This document shows, piece by piece, positions 52,195-60,908 of a stretch of 64,000 nt of DNA. Source of the stretch: Maricaulaceae bacterium (lineage in GTDB: Bacteria; Pseudomonadota; Alphaproteobacteria; Caulobacterales; Maricaulaceae); the NCBI GenBank assembly GCA_026126205.1, contig JAHCJP010000003.1:124001-188000 (forward strand), written 5' to 3'. Numbering within the stretch: position 1 is the stretch's first letter; every line of letters starts with the position of its first letter. Both the position numbers and the translations under genes were made by a program. The notes under the pieces are model-generated. The model saw nothing but the letters and a program-made list of their open reading frames with translations. It was not told the origin of the DNA and did not search any database.

Positions 52195-53192
52195 AGCCGC
52201 CCCGCTTCTGGGCCGATCCAGCGGGCGGCGGCCTTGCCGGCGCACTGCTGTCACCCCTGGGCGCGGTTTACGCCGCCGCCGGCACGCGCCGCATCGCGGC
52301 GGCCAAGCCGTATCAGCCGCCGGTTCCGGTGATCTGCATCGGCAATCTCACCCTTGGCGGAACCGGCAAGACGCCCGTCGCCATCGCGGCGCTGGCCCGG
52401 CTGCGCGAGCGAGGGGTGAACGCCCACGGACTCAGCCGCGGCTACAAGGGCCGTCTTAAAGGTCCGGACTGTGTTGACCTGCAACGCCATACCGCACGCG
52501 ATGCAGGCGACGAACCGCTGCTGATCGCCGCGCACGGGCCGGTATGGGTGGGACGCGACCGCGCCGCCGCCGCCCGCGCTGCAGTGCTGCACGAGGCTGA
52601 GGCGCTGGTGATGGATGACGGCCATCAGAATTCGTCATTGCGCAAGGACATGTCCATTGTCGTGATTGATGCGGAGGCCGGTTGGGGCAATGGCCGGGTG
52701 TTTCCGGCCGGGCCGCTGCGCGAACCGGTGCAGGCGGGGCTGGCGCGCGCAGACGCCGTGGTGCTGATGACGCCGGGCGAAGACCATGCGCCGGACTATC
52801 GTCAGCTGGGTCTGGATGAACTTCAAAAACCTGTGCTGCGCGCCTGGCTGACGCCAGAGGGACCGCCGCCGGACGGACCGCTGCTCGCGTTCGCCGGCAT
52901 CGGGCGGCCGGAGAAATTCTTCGCCGCGCTTGCGCGCGCCGGCGGCGACGTGGCCGATACGGCGGCGTTTGCGGACCATCACGCCTTCACGGCGCGCGAC
53001 CTTTCCAGTCTGGCTGACCTCGCCGCCGCGCATGGCGCGAAGCTGATCACGACCGCCAAGGATCATGTGCGCCTGCCGGCGGACTGGCGGATGCGCGTCA
53101 CCGCCTGGCCGGTGCAGGCGGCGTTCGCCAACCCCGCCGCATTCGATGCGCTGTTGCAGGCGGCGATGGACGCCGCCGCGTCGCGGCGATAA
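52191..53192 (+). CDS. lpxK: Tetraacyldisaccharide 4'-kinase
   Basis: A 333-residue kinase that phosphorylates the lipid A disaccharide at the 4' position. The P-loop GNLTLGGTGKTPVAI is near residue 48; SRGYKGR, GDEPLLIA and MDDGHQN follow in the family order. A membrane-associated hydrophobic N-terminus is present. The ATG overlaps the waaA stop (ATGA); the longer upstream frame lies inside waaA. Confidence 0.94.
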   Translation: MKPPRFWADPAGGGLAGALLSPLGAVYAAAGTRRIAAAKPYQPPVPVICIGNLTLGGTGKTPVAIAALARLRERGVNAHGLSRGYKGRLKGPDCVDLQRHTARDAGDEPLLIAAHGPVWVGRDRAAAARAAVLHEAEALVMDDGHQNSSLRKDMSIVVIDAEAGWGNGRVFPAGPLREPVQAGLARADAVVLMTPGEDHAPDYRQLGLDELQKPVLRAWLTPEGPPPDGPLLAFAGIGRPEKFFAALARAGGDVADTAAFADHHAFTARDLSSLADLAAAHGAKLITTAKDHVRLPADWRMRVTAWPVQAAFANPAAFDALLQAAMDAAASRR

Positions 53193-53202
53193 AGCCCAAG
53201 AC

Positions 53203-54147
53203 ATGAACGCGCCGCTTTCTAAACGCATCGGCTGGCGGGCAGAGGCCATGGCCGTAGACGCCCAGCGGGCGATCTTCCGCGCCATGGGCGTCGATCGCGC
53301 CTCGGACGCCGGCGCGGCACTGGCGCGCGCCGTTGGCCCGCTGACGAACTATGACCACGTCGCCCGGGTCAACATGCGGCGCTGTTTTCCGGAGGCGGAG
53401 CCCCCGGAAATCGACCGGCTGATGGAAGGCATGTGGGACAATTTCGGCCGCTGCATCGGCGAAAGCGCCAATCTCGACGCCTTCACCGGGGATGGTTTCA
53501 ACGCAAGACTGACCCTGGCAGGCGCGGAAAAACTGACCGCCCTGCGCGACGCGGGCAAGCCGGTGATCATCCTCGGCATGCATTTCGGCAATCTGGAGAT
53601 TCCGGGCGTGGTCATTGCGCGGCTGGGGCTGGACTGCAGCATCGTCTACCGGCACGTCAACAATCCGCTGGTAAACCAGCGGGTGCTGGGGGCGCGTCTC
53701 GGTTACGGCCTGAAATCGCTGTCCCGCAAGGGCGCGGAGGGATCGCGAGACGTCATCGCCGCCCTCTCCGCCGGCGCCGGAGTCGGCCTGCTGTGCGATC
53801 AGAAGATGAATGACGGGATCGCGGCGCCGTTTTTCGGATATGACTCGATGACGGCGCCCGGCGCGGCACGTCTGGCGATGCGTTTTGGCGCGCCGCTGAT
53901 CCCGCTGACCGCGCGAAGGCTGGATGGCGCGCGGTTCCGGGTCACGGCCGGGGACCCCGTGCCGGTCAGCACCAATCCCGACCGCGCCGAGGCGATCCGC
54001 GAGACCACGGCGAACATCAACCGCATGGCCGAAGAAGTGATCCGCGAGGCGCCCGAACAATGGTTCTGGGTGCATCGCCGCTGGGACAAGGCGATCTACC
54101 GCAAGGACGCGAGATCCAGCTCAAGCATCAGCGCCGGATCGACATAG
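53203..54147 (+). CDS. lpxL: Late lipid A acyltransferase (LpxL/HtrB family)
   Basis: A 314-residue LABLAT-family enzyme adding a secondary fatty acid to Kdo-lipid A. The HX4E catalytic motif is GMHFGNLE near residue 127; LCDQKMNDGIAAPFFG and the closing WFWVHRRWDK are diagnostic. The start at 53203, 10 bases after lpxK, fits homologues; the longer frame lies inside lpxK. The 3' end overlaps the convergent M23 gene by 52 bases. LpxM-type specificity cannot be ruled out. Confidence 0.9.
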   Translation: MNAPLSKRIGWRAEAMAVDAQRAIFRAMGVDRASDAGAALARAVGPLTNYDHVARVNMRRCFPEAEPPEIDRLMEGMWDNFGRCIGESANLDAFTGDGFNARLTLAGAEKLTALRDAGKPVIILGMHFGNLEIPGVVIARLGLDCSIVYRHVNNPLVNQRVLGARLGYGLKSLSRKGAEGSRDVIAALSAGAGVGLLCDQKMNDGIAAPFFGYDSMTAPGAARLAMRFGAPLIPLTARRLDGARFRVTAGDPVPVSTNPDRAEAIRETTANINRMAEEVIREAPEQWFWVHRRWDKAIYRKDARSSSSISAGST

Positions 54148-54980
54148 CGGTCGCGCCATTTCACGCGCCAGTCGAGATGCGGGCCGGTGGCCCGGCCCGT
54201 TGCGCCGATGGCGCCGATACGCTGGCCCTGTTCGATGATGTCGCCCACCTCGACGCCCACCTCGCTGAGATGCATGAACACGCTGACCAGGCCCTGGCCG
54301 TGGTCGAGGAAAATCAGCCCGCCTTCGAAATACATGTCGGTCTCAGCCAGGGTCACCACGCCGCCGGCGGGGGCGATGACGGGCGAACCCGTGGGCGCGG
54401 CGTAGTCCAGCCCGTAATGCGGGTTGCCGGGTCTGCCGTTATAGATGCGCTGGCTGCCATAGACGCCGCTGATGCGGCCCTGCGCGGGGATGATGAACCC
54501 CTCGGTGAAGGCGCTTCCAGTCCACATGCTGCGGAAGGCGGCGGCCTTCTGCTGCGCCTGGCGGCGGATCAGGGCCAGGTCTTCCTCGGGCGGGGTCACG
54601 GTGCGCTGCGGCACGCCGGTGACAGACTGGATGTCGTAATCTCGTTGTTCGACCGTGAAAGCCTGCGCAAAACGGGTTCCGTCCGGCAGGTGCACGCGCA
54701 ACTCGGCCGCTTCCGGCTCGTCGCGGCCGAGGCCAAGCACCGCCCAGCCTTCGGCGTCGGCGAAGGCGTGCTGGCCCGACAGTTCCACCCGCGCGCCGGG
54801 CGCCGTGCGGCACACCAGCAGCGCGCCCTGCACGAACCGGCCCTCACAACGCAGCGGGCCGGCCTCAATCGACGCTGCGGCCACGGCCGCCGCGCGTGGC
54901 AGGGTCGCCTCGGCCTCAAGAAACTCGGTGATCGGATCATCGGCGGCGATCAGCGACAGGGCGATCAGGGCGGCGATCAT
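54096..54980 (-). CDS. M23-family peptidase with HLD variant
   Basis: A 294-residue protein with a short hydrophobic N-terminus (signal peptide) and a LytM/M23 domain in the last 130 residues: NPHYGLDYAAPTGSPV, then FMHLSEVGVEVGD and IGAIGATGRATGPHLDWRV. Normally the last motif is HLH; here the second histidine is Asp, which might alter zinc binding or is an accepted variant in this alphaproteobacterial group. Likely a periplasmic cell-wall peptidase or regulator. The ATG overlaps the DUF2093 stop. Confidence 0.82.
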   Translation of the reverse strand: MIAALIALSLIAADDPITEFLEAEATLPRAAAVAAASIEAGPLRCEGRFVQGALLVCRTAPGARVELSGQHAFADAEGWAVLGLGRDEPEAAELRVHLPDGTRFAQAFTVEQRDYDIQSVTGVPQRTVTPPEEDLALIRRQAQQKAAAFRSMWTGSAFTEGFIIPAQGRISGVYGSQRIYNGRPGNPHYGLDYAAPTGSPVIAPAGGVVTLAETDMYFEGGLIFLDHGQGLVSVFMHLSEVGVEVGDIIEQGQRIGAIGATGRATGPHLDWRVKWRDRYVDPALMLELDLASLR

Positions 54981-55207
54981 CGGCGTCTCTCCGGTTGCAC
55001 CTCGCGCAGGCGGGCCGCCGAGACCACGGCGTCGCGATAGGCCTCCTGCAGATCCACGCTCCAATAGCGCAATTCCGCCAACGGAATCTTATCGCCGGTC
55101 ACGGCGCAGCGCACGAACTCCCCGGGACGCAGGATCATGAAATCCGGCGTTCCGTATTCGATGATCGCCTCGCCCTCTTCGGCGCCGGCGTTGTCTGTCC
55201 TGTCCAT
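54977..55207 (-). CDS. DUF2093-family small protein
   Basis: A 76-residue protein; IEYGTPDFMILRPGEFVRCAV and IPLAELRYWSVDLQEAY are the conserved DUF2093 segments. Function unknown; in Alphaproteobacteria it habitually sits next to xseA, as here. The ATG at 55207 gives the family length; its stop overlaps the M23 start. Confidence 0.82.
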   Translation of the reverse strand: MDRTDNAGAEEGEAIIEYGTPDFMILRPGEFVRCAVTGDKIPLAELRYWSVDLQEAYRDAVVSAARLREVQPERRR

Positions 55208-55239
55208 GGCTGCTGCGTCTAGCACGGCCCGCCATGCCG

Positions 55240-56664
55240 TCAAAACAGACTGCCTTGACCGCCGGGCGCGGATTTGGACGGCGCCTTCGCCTTCGCCGCC
55301 GGTTTCGGGGCGGCCCCGCCGTCCTCGATGCGCGCCGCGCGGCGGGCGTCGGCGAATTGCAGCTGCACCGCCTGCCCGGCTTTCAGGGCGGACCCGGCGC
55401 GGACCAGCGCCCCGGCTTCATCGCGCACCAGCACATAACCGCGCGACAGAACGGTTTCGTAATTGACCGAGTTCAGCCGCGCCGCCAGCGCCTCAAGATG
55501 GCTGCGCCGCCGGTCGTCGCCGCGCCGGAAGGCGGCGGGCAGGCGCGCGGCGGCGTCGGCCAGCCTGCGGCGGCGGTCGGCAAGATCGCGGCGCAGGGCG
55601 GCGGGGCGCAAGCCGCCGGAAACGGCGGCCAGCCGGTCACGCCGCCGGGTGATCATCGCCCGCAATGCCGGCGACAGCCGTTCGGCGGCGTAGTCGAAAC
55701 GCTGGCGCAGCGGCGCCAGCAGCGAATCCGGCTTCGGCAGGGCGCGGGCGGCGGATTTCAGCTCCGTCCGCCGGCGGTCGATGAAACGCAACAGCGCGGT
55801 CTGCAGCCGCTGGCCCAACCCGCCGGCCTGAGTCATCAGCTCGGCCCGCACCGGCACCGCCATCTCCGCCGCGCCGGTCGGCGTCGGCGCGCGGCGGTCG
55901 GAGGCGAAATCGATCAGCGTGGTGTCGGTCTCGTGCCCGACGGCGGAGATCAGCGGAATGCGCGAGGCCGCGGCGGCGCGCACCACCACCTCCTCGTTAA
56001 AGGCCCACAGGTCTTCTATCGAGCCGCCGCCGCGCGCCACGATCAGCACGTCAGGCCGCGGAACCGGGCCGCCCTCGGGCAGGTTGTTGAAACCGGTGAT
56101 CGCCGCGGCGATCTGGCCCGCCGCCTGTTCGCCCTGCACCAGCACCGGCCACAGGATCACCCGGCGCGGGAAACGGTCGGCGATGCGGTGCAGAATGTCG
56201 CGGATCACCGCCCCGGTGGGCGAGGTGACGACGCCGATCACCTGCGGCAGGTAGGGAATCGGCTGCTTGCGGGCGGGATCGAACAGCCCCTCGGCGGCGA
56301 GCTTTTTCTTGCGCGCCTCCAGCAACGCCATCAGCGCGCCGGCGCCCGCCGGCTCCATGCGTTCGACGATCAGCTGGTATTGCGAGCGGCCGGGATAGGT
56401 GGACAGCTTGCCCTCGGCCACCACCTCCAGCCCCTCTTCGGGCGCGAAACGCAGGGTGGAGGCCTGCCCCTTCCACATCACGCTGGCGATCACGGCGCGT
56501 TCGTCCTTCATGTCGAAATAGACATGGCCGGACTTGGCGACGACCACCCGGCCCAGCTCGCCGCGCACGCGCACATGGCCGTAGGCGTCCTCCACCGTGC
56601 GCTTCAGCGCACCGGCGAGTTCGGAGACGGTGTATTCATGGATGTTGCTGGCCGCGTCGCTCAT
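55240..56664 (-). CDS. xseA: Exodeoxyribonuclease VII large subunit
   Basis: A 474-residue nuclease subunit: N-terminal OB fold (HEYTVSELAGALKRTVE, GHVYFDMKDE), catalytic core with GVVTSPTGAVIRDI, VARGGGSIEDLWAFN and SAVGHETDTTLIDFASD, then a long coiled-coil and a C-terminal region ending GSLF. It degrades single-stranded DNA together with XseB, whose gene is not in the window. The ATG at 56664 is the homologue start; the much longer frame runs into purD on the other strand. Confidence 0.94.
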   Translation of the reverse strand: MSDAASNIHEYTVSELAGALKRTVEDAYGHVRVRGELGRVVVAKSGHVYFDMKDERAVIASVMWKGQASTLRFAPEEGLEVVAEGKLSTYPGRSQYQLIVERMEPAGAGALMALLEARKKKLAAEGLFDPARKQPIPYLPQVIGVVTSPTGAVIRDILHRIADRFPRRVILWPVLVQGEQAAGQIAAAITGFNNLPEGGPVPRPDVLIVARGGGSIEDLWAFNEEVVVRAAAASRIPLISAVGHETDTTLIDFASDRRAPTPTGAAEMAVPVRAELMTQAGGLGQRLQTALLRFIDRRRTELKSAARALPKPDSLLAPLRQRFDYAAERLSPALRAMITRRRDRLAAVSGGLRPAALRRDLADRRRRLADAAARLPAAFRRGDDRRRSHLEALAARLNSVNYETVLSRGYVLVRDEAGALVRAGSALKAGQAVQLQFADARRAARIEDGGAAPKPAAKAKAPSKSAPGGQGSLF

Positions 56665-56767
56665 CGCCTTCTTGGTAAGCGCGCGCGGCGCGCCCTGCAA
56701 TGCCGGGCTGGCGGGACTTCGGCGGCCGAAGGTTCTAACTTGCGCCGGAAAGCAGATTCGGGACGCG

Positions 56768-58075
56768 ATGATGAATGTATTGCTGGTCGGCTCTGGCGGG
56801 CGTGAACACGCGCTGGCGTGGAAGATCGCGCAAAGCCCGCTGGTCGACACGCTCTGGTGCGCGCCCGGCAGCGTGGCCATCGACCGGATCGGCCCGTGTT
56901 TCGATGTCGCCGCCGATGATGTGGAAGGCTTGCAGAAACTCGCCCTGCAGCTTGAGCCGGACCTGATCGTCATCGGGCCGGAGGCGCCGCTGGCCAGGGG
57001 CGCGGCCGACATGCTGCGCGCGCGCGGGTTTGACGTGTTCGGCCCGTCGCAGGCCGCGGCGCAACTGGAAGCCTCTAAGGGGTTCGCCAAGGACCGCATG
57101 GCCGCCTATGGCGCGCCGACCGCGCGCTATGGCCGCTTCACCGATGCGGCGCGGGCGAAAGCCTTTCTCGACACGCTGCAACCGCCCTTCGTGCTGAAGG
57201 CCGATGGCCTGGCCGCCGGCAAGGGTGTGGTGATCGCCGCCACGCGCGAAGAGGCCGAGGCCGAGCTTGCCGACATGCTGTGCGGAAAGTTCGGCGGCGC
57301 GTCGGCCGAGCTGGTGATCGAGGAGTTCATGGAGGGCGAGGAGGCCTCGATCTTCGTGATGACCGATGGGGTCAACCATCTCACCCTGCCGCCCGTGCAG
57401 GACCACAAGCGGATCGGCGAAGGCGACACCGGCCCCAATACCGGCGGCATGGGCGCCTATGCGCCCGCGCCGGTGATGACGCCGGCGCTGATGAAGCGCG
57501 TGGAGGAAGAGATCACCATTCCGATGCTGCGCGGCATGGCGAAGGACGGCATGCCGTATCGCGGCGTGCTCTATATCGGCGTCATGGTGACGGCGGACGG
57601 GCCGAAGGTGGTGGAGTTCAACTGCCGTTTCGGCGATCCCGAATGCCAGGTGCTGATGATGCAGATGCAGGCCGACATCGTTCCCGCCCTGCTGGCCTGC
57701 GCCACCGGCGGAATGCGGGCCAGCGAGTTCGCGCAATTGCTGCCCGTTGACGCGAATCCCACGCCCGCCGTCACCGTGGTGATGGCGGCGCCGGGCTATC
57801 CCGGCGCGCCGGAGAAAGGTTCGGTGATCCGCAATCTCCGGCGGGCGGGCGAGCGCGAAGGGGTGATGATCTTTCACGCCGGCACGGCGGTGAACGGCGA
57901 GGGTGATTTCATCGCCAGCGGCGGCCGGGTGCTGAACGTCACCGCCACGGGGGCGACGCTGCGCGAAGCCGTGGACCGCGCCTATGCGGCGATTGACGAC
58001 ATCGACTGGCCACAGGGCGTTTGCCGCCGCGACATCGGCTGGCGCGCGCTGGAAAGAGGCCGCCAAAGCGCCTAG
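56768..58075 (+). CDS. purD: Phosphoribosylamine--glycine ligase
   Basis: A 435-residue ATP-grasp enzyme making glycinamide ribonucleotide, step 2 of purine synthesis. Seen: VLLVGSGGREHALAWK at the start, KADGLAAGKGV near 147, then HKRIGEGDTGPNTGGMGAY, and FNCRFGDPE near 283. The start is one of two adjacent ATG codons (56768 or 56771). Divergent from xseA, 103 bases apart. Confidence 0.95.
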   Translation: MMNVLLVGSGGREHALAWKIAQSPLVDTLWCAPGSVAIDRIGPCFDVAADDVEGLQKLALQLEPDLIVIGPEAPLARGAADMLRARGFDVFGPSQAAAQLEASKGFAKDRMAAYGAPTARYGRFTDAARAKAFLDTLQPPFVLKADGLAAGKGVVIAATREEAEAELADMLCGKFGGASAELVIEEFMEGEEASIFVMTDGVNHLTLPPVQDHKRIGEGDTGPNTGGMGAYAPAPVMTPALMKRVEEEITIPMLRGMAKDGMPYRGVLYIGVMVTADGPKVVEFNCRFGDPECQVLMMQMQADIVPALLACATGGMRASEFAQLLPVDANPTPAVTVVMAAPGYPGAPEKGSVIRNLRRAGEREGVMIFHAGTAVNGEGDFIASGGRVLNVTATGATLREAVDRAYAAIDDIDWPQGVCRRDIGWRALERGRQSA

Positions 58076-58106
58076 AAAAACCGGAGCCGTTTCGGGGAGA
58101 GTTCGT

Positions 58107-59402
58107 ATGATCCGCTTCATCGCCGCCTGTTTCGCCCTCGCCCTGCTGGTCGCGCCGGCGGGCGCGCAGGACGAGGAAGGCCTGACCGTCATCCATGCCG
58201 GCTGGCTGCTGGCGGTTCCGGGCGAGGCCCCGCGGGAGGCGCAGTCGATCGTCATCCGCGGAGAACGCATCGAACGCGTCGAGGCGGGGTATGTGGAGAT
58301 CGAGGGCGCGGCGGTGATCGACCTGCGCGACCGGTTTGTGCTGCCGGGCCTGATCGACAGCCATGTGCATCTGCAGTCCGAGCTTGGCCCCGACCGGCGC
58401 TGGGAGCGCGTGACCCGCACGGAGTCCGATGTCGCCCTGACCGCCGCGCGCCATGCGCGCACCACGCTGATGTCCGGCTTCACCACTGTGCAGGAGGTGG
58501 GCGGGCGTCTGGAAGCCAGCCTCGCCCTGCGCGATGCGATCCGCCGCGGCGACGTCATCGGCCCGCGCCTGCGCGTGGCCGGCCAGTCGATGAGCCCCAC
58601 CGGCGGCCATGCCGACATCAATAATTTCTCGCCTGTGGTGATGGACACGCTGGGCAACCGCTATGCCTGCAACGGCGCCGACGATTGCCGCCGCGCGGTG
58701 CGCGAGCTGATCCGCGCCGGGGCGGACCTGATCAAGATCACCGCCACCGGCGGGGTGCTGTCCGAAACTGCGGCGGGGCTGGAGCAGCAGTTCTTCGACG
58801 ACGAGCTGGAGGCCATCGTCGGCGCGGCGCGGATGATGGGCCGCCCGGTGGTCGCCCACGCCCACGGGCGTGACGGCGTCAACGCCGCCCTGCACGCCGG
58901 GGTGCGCGCCATCGAGCATGGCACCTATCTTGACGACAGCTCTATCCGCCTGTTCCGCCAGACCGGCGCCTATCTGGTGCCCACGGTGCTGGCCGGGGTG
59001 ACGGTCACCGAAATGGCCGGGGACGCGCCGTGGATGAACCCGGCGGTGCGCGCCAAGGCGCTGGAGGCCGGGCCGCTGATGCTGGAGATGCTGCGCCGCG
59101 CCCATCGCGGCGGGGTCAACATCGCCTTCGGCACCGATTCCGGCGTGTCGCGGCATGGCGACAACGCCCGCGAATTCCAGCTTATGGTGCAGGCGGGGAT
59201 GACGCCGATGCAGGCGATCCGCGCCGCCACTATAGTGGCCGCCGAACACCTGATGATGGCCGACGACATCGGCCGCATCACCCCGGGGCGATATGCCGAC
59301 ATCATCGCCGTCGCCGCCAATCCGCTGGACGATGTGGCGGTGCTGATGAATGTCGGCTTCGTGATGCAGGGCGGCGCCGTGCACAGGAACGACGGATCAT
59401 GA
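58107..59402 (+). CDS. Secreted amidohydrolase
   Basis: A 431-residue metal-dependent amidohydrolase with a signal peptide (ALLVAPAGA-QDEE). Metal ligands appear in order: LIDSHVHL near residue 87, LIKITATGG (candidate carboxylated lysine) near 210, VAHAHG, IEHGTYLDD and GTDSGV near 340. Relatives are Xaa-Pro dipeptidases or imidazolonepropionase-like hydrolases; the substrate is unknown. GGGGAGAG precedes the ATG at 58107. The stop overlaps the kinase-like gene. Confidence 0.85.
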   Translation: MIRFIAACFALALLVAPAGAQDEEGLTVIHAGWLLAVPGEAPREAQSIVIRGERIERVEAGYVEIEGAAVIDLRDRFVLPGLIDSHVHLQSELGPDRRWERVTRTESDVALTAARHARTTLMSGFTTVQEVGGRLEASLALRDAIRRGDVIGPRLRVAGQSMSPTGGHADINNFSPVVMDTLGNRYACNGADDCRRAVRELIRAGADLIKITATGGVLSETAAGLEQQFFDDELEAIVGAARMMGRPVVAHAHGRDGVNAALHAGVRAIEHGTYLDDSSIRLFRQTGAYLVPTVLAGVTVTEMAGDAPWMNPAVRAKALEAGPLMLEMLRRAHRGGVNIAFGTDSGVSRHGDNAREFQLMVQAGMTPMQAIRAATIVAAEHLMMADDIGRITPGRYADIIAVAANPLDDVAVLMNVGFVMQGGAVHRNDGS

Positions 59403-60469
59403 CCCAACCCGCCCTCGACGAGGCGTTTTCCGGCGTCAAGCCGGTCGCCGACGCGCTGCGCTTTGACGAAGCGGCGCTGGGGCGCTGGATGAAGGACAAT
59501 GTCGAAGGCCATTCCGGCCCGCTGTCGGTGCGCCAGTTCAAGGGTGGCCAGTCCAACCCCACCTATCGCATCGACGCGGGCGGGAAATCCTATGTCCTGC
59601 GCCGCAAACCACCGGGGAAACTGCTGCCCTCCGCCCATGCCGTCGACCGTGAATACCGGGTGATGAAGGCGCTGGGCGAAGCCGGCTTTCCCGCGCCGAA
59701 AATGCACGGACTGTGCGAGAACGAGGCCGTTATCGGCACCGCCTTCTACGTCATGGATTTCGTCGATGGGCGCATTTTCTGGGATCCGTATCTGCCGGCG
59801 CTAGAAAAGGCCGAACGCGGGGCGATCTATGACTCACTGAACGCGACCCTGGCGCGCCTGCACGCCTATGAGCCCGAAACCATCGGCCTTGGCGATTACG
59901 GCAAGCCCGACGCCTATATCGCCCGCCAGATCGCCCGCTGGTCGAAACAGTACAAGGCGTCGGAGACAGAGGCCATCGAGTCGATGGACCAGCTGATCGA
60001 CTGGCTGCCCGAGGCGGCGCCGGCGCAGGAACGGGCGGGGATCGTGCATGGCGACTACCGGCTCGACAACGTCATCTTCGCCCATGACCGGCCAGAGGTG
60101 ATCGCGGTGCTGGACTGGGAGCTGTCGACGCTGGGCGACCCGCTGGCCGATTTCACCTACCAGCTGATGCAGTGGCGCACGCCGAAGGACATCCGCAACG
60201 GCTTCATGGGGGTGGATATCGAGGCGCTGGGCATTCCCTCAGAGGCCGATTATGTGCGCGCCTATTGCGAGCGCACCGGGCGCGACGACCTGCCGAAGCT
60301 GGACTTCTATTTCGCCTACAACCTGTTCCGCCTCGCCGCCATCGTGCAGGGCGTCTACGCCCGCAGCCTGCAGGGCAACGCCAGCAATGAGCGCGCGAAA
60401 GAGATGGGCGCCATGGTCAAGCCTATGGCCGATTACGCCTGGACCTTCGCACAGCGGCAGGGGGCCTGA
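59399..60469 (+). CDS. APH-fold phosphotransferase (ACAD10/11 kinase-like)
   Basis: A 356-residue aminoglycoside-phosphotransferase-fold protein: HGDYRLDNVIF near residue 217 carries the catalytic aspartate, and VLDWELSTLGDPLADF the metal-binding DxD-like region. In animals this domain is fused to an acyl-CoA dehydrogenase in ACAD10/ACAD11, where it phosphorylates 4-hydroxy-acyl-CoAs. Here the dehydrogenase gene lies nearby on the opposite strand, which supports the same lipid role over antibiotic resistance. The ATG overlaps the amidohydrolase stop. Confidence 0.85.
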   Translation: MTQPALDEAFSGVKPVADALRFDEAALGRWMKDNVEGHSGPLSVRQFKGGQSNPTYRIDAGGKSYVLRRKPPGKLLPSAHAVDREYRVMKALGEAGFPAPKMHGLCENEAVIGTAFYVMDFVDGRIFWDPYLPALEKAERGAIYDSLNATLARLHAYEPETIGLGDYGKPDAYIARQIARWSKQYKASETEAIESMDQLIDWLPEAAPAQERAGIVHGDYRLDNVIFAHDRPEVIAVLDWELSTLGDPLADFTYQLMQWRTPKDIRNGFMGVDIEALGIPSEADYVRAYCERTGRDDLPKLDFYFAYNLFRLAAIVQGVYARSLQGNASNERAKEMGAMVKPMADYAWTFAQRQGA

Positions 60470-60480
60470 GCCTGCCCCCT
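60459..60480. terminator. Hairpin across convergent gene ends
   Basis: AGGGGGC, an 8-base loop, GCCCCCT: a perfect 7-bp stem containing the stop of the kinase gene and touching the stop of the convergent gene. No T-tract. Confidence 0.35.
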
Positions 60481-60874
60481 ACCCGGTCACGAACGCATAC
60501 ACCGGCCCGGCGAAGGCGAGCGCTATCAGCGCCTCGAAGACCAGGCTGATGGCATTGAACTGCGTGCGCGTCCCTTCGCCCTTGTCGGCCAGCATCGACA
60601 GCGCCCGGCCCGCCGCCACGCCGCCCCAGCCCAGGCACAGAACGCCGGCGGCGCCGATCACGCCCGCGCCAAGAAACAGCGCGATCAGGAACGCCGCATG
60701 CAGACCGAGGAAAAACCCGCCATAGGTGGCGCGGAACTCGGCGAAGCCGCCCAGCCCCGGCAGGGCCTGCAGCTTCACTAACGCCGCGGCGCGCGACGGC
60801 GCCAGCAAGCCAAATACGCCCAGCCCGGCGCCGATGACGGCGGCGAGCGCGGCAAGCGTTTCAACCAAGGTCAT
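60479..60874 (-). CDS. Four-helix membrane protein, DUF4345-like
   Basis: A 131-residue protein that is nearly all membrane helices (about 4-24, 48-66, 70-90, 108-128). The motif FRATYGGFFLGLHAAF resembles the DUF4345 family, whose function is unknown. GGGAGGGAA precedes the ATG at good spacing. It follows the acyl-CoA dehydrogenase gene by 34 bases on the same strand and is probably co-transcribed. Confidence 0.75.
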   Translation of the reverse strand: MTLVETLAALAAVIGAGLGVFGLLAPSRAAALVKLQALPGLGGFAEFRATYGGFFLGLHAAFLIALFLGAGVIGAAGVLCLGWGGVAAGRALSMLADKGEGTRTQFNAISLVFEALIALAFAGPVYAFVTG

Positions 60875-60908
60875 GTCATTCCCTCCCCGCCGGGGAGCAT
60901 AACAACAA

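Noticed and set aside
59399..60469. Aminoglycoside phosphotransferase as an antibiotic resistance gene
   Set aside because: Only the fold is shared; context with an ACAD10/11-type dehydrogenase points to lipid metabolism.
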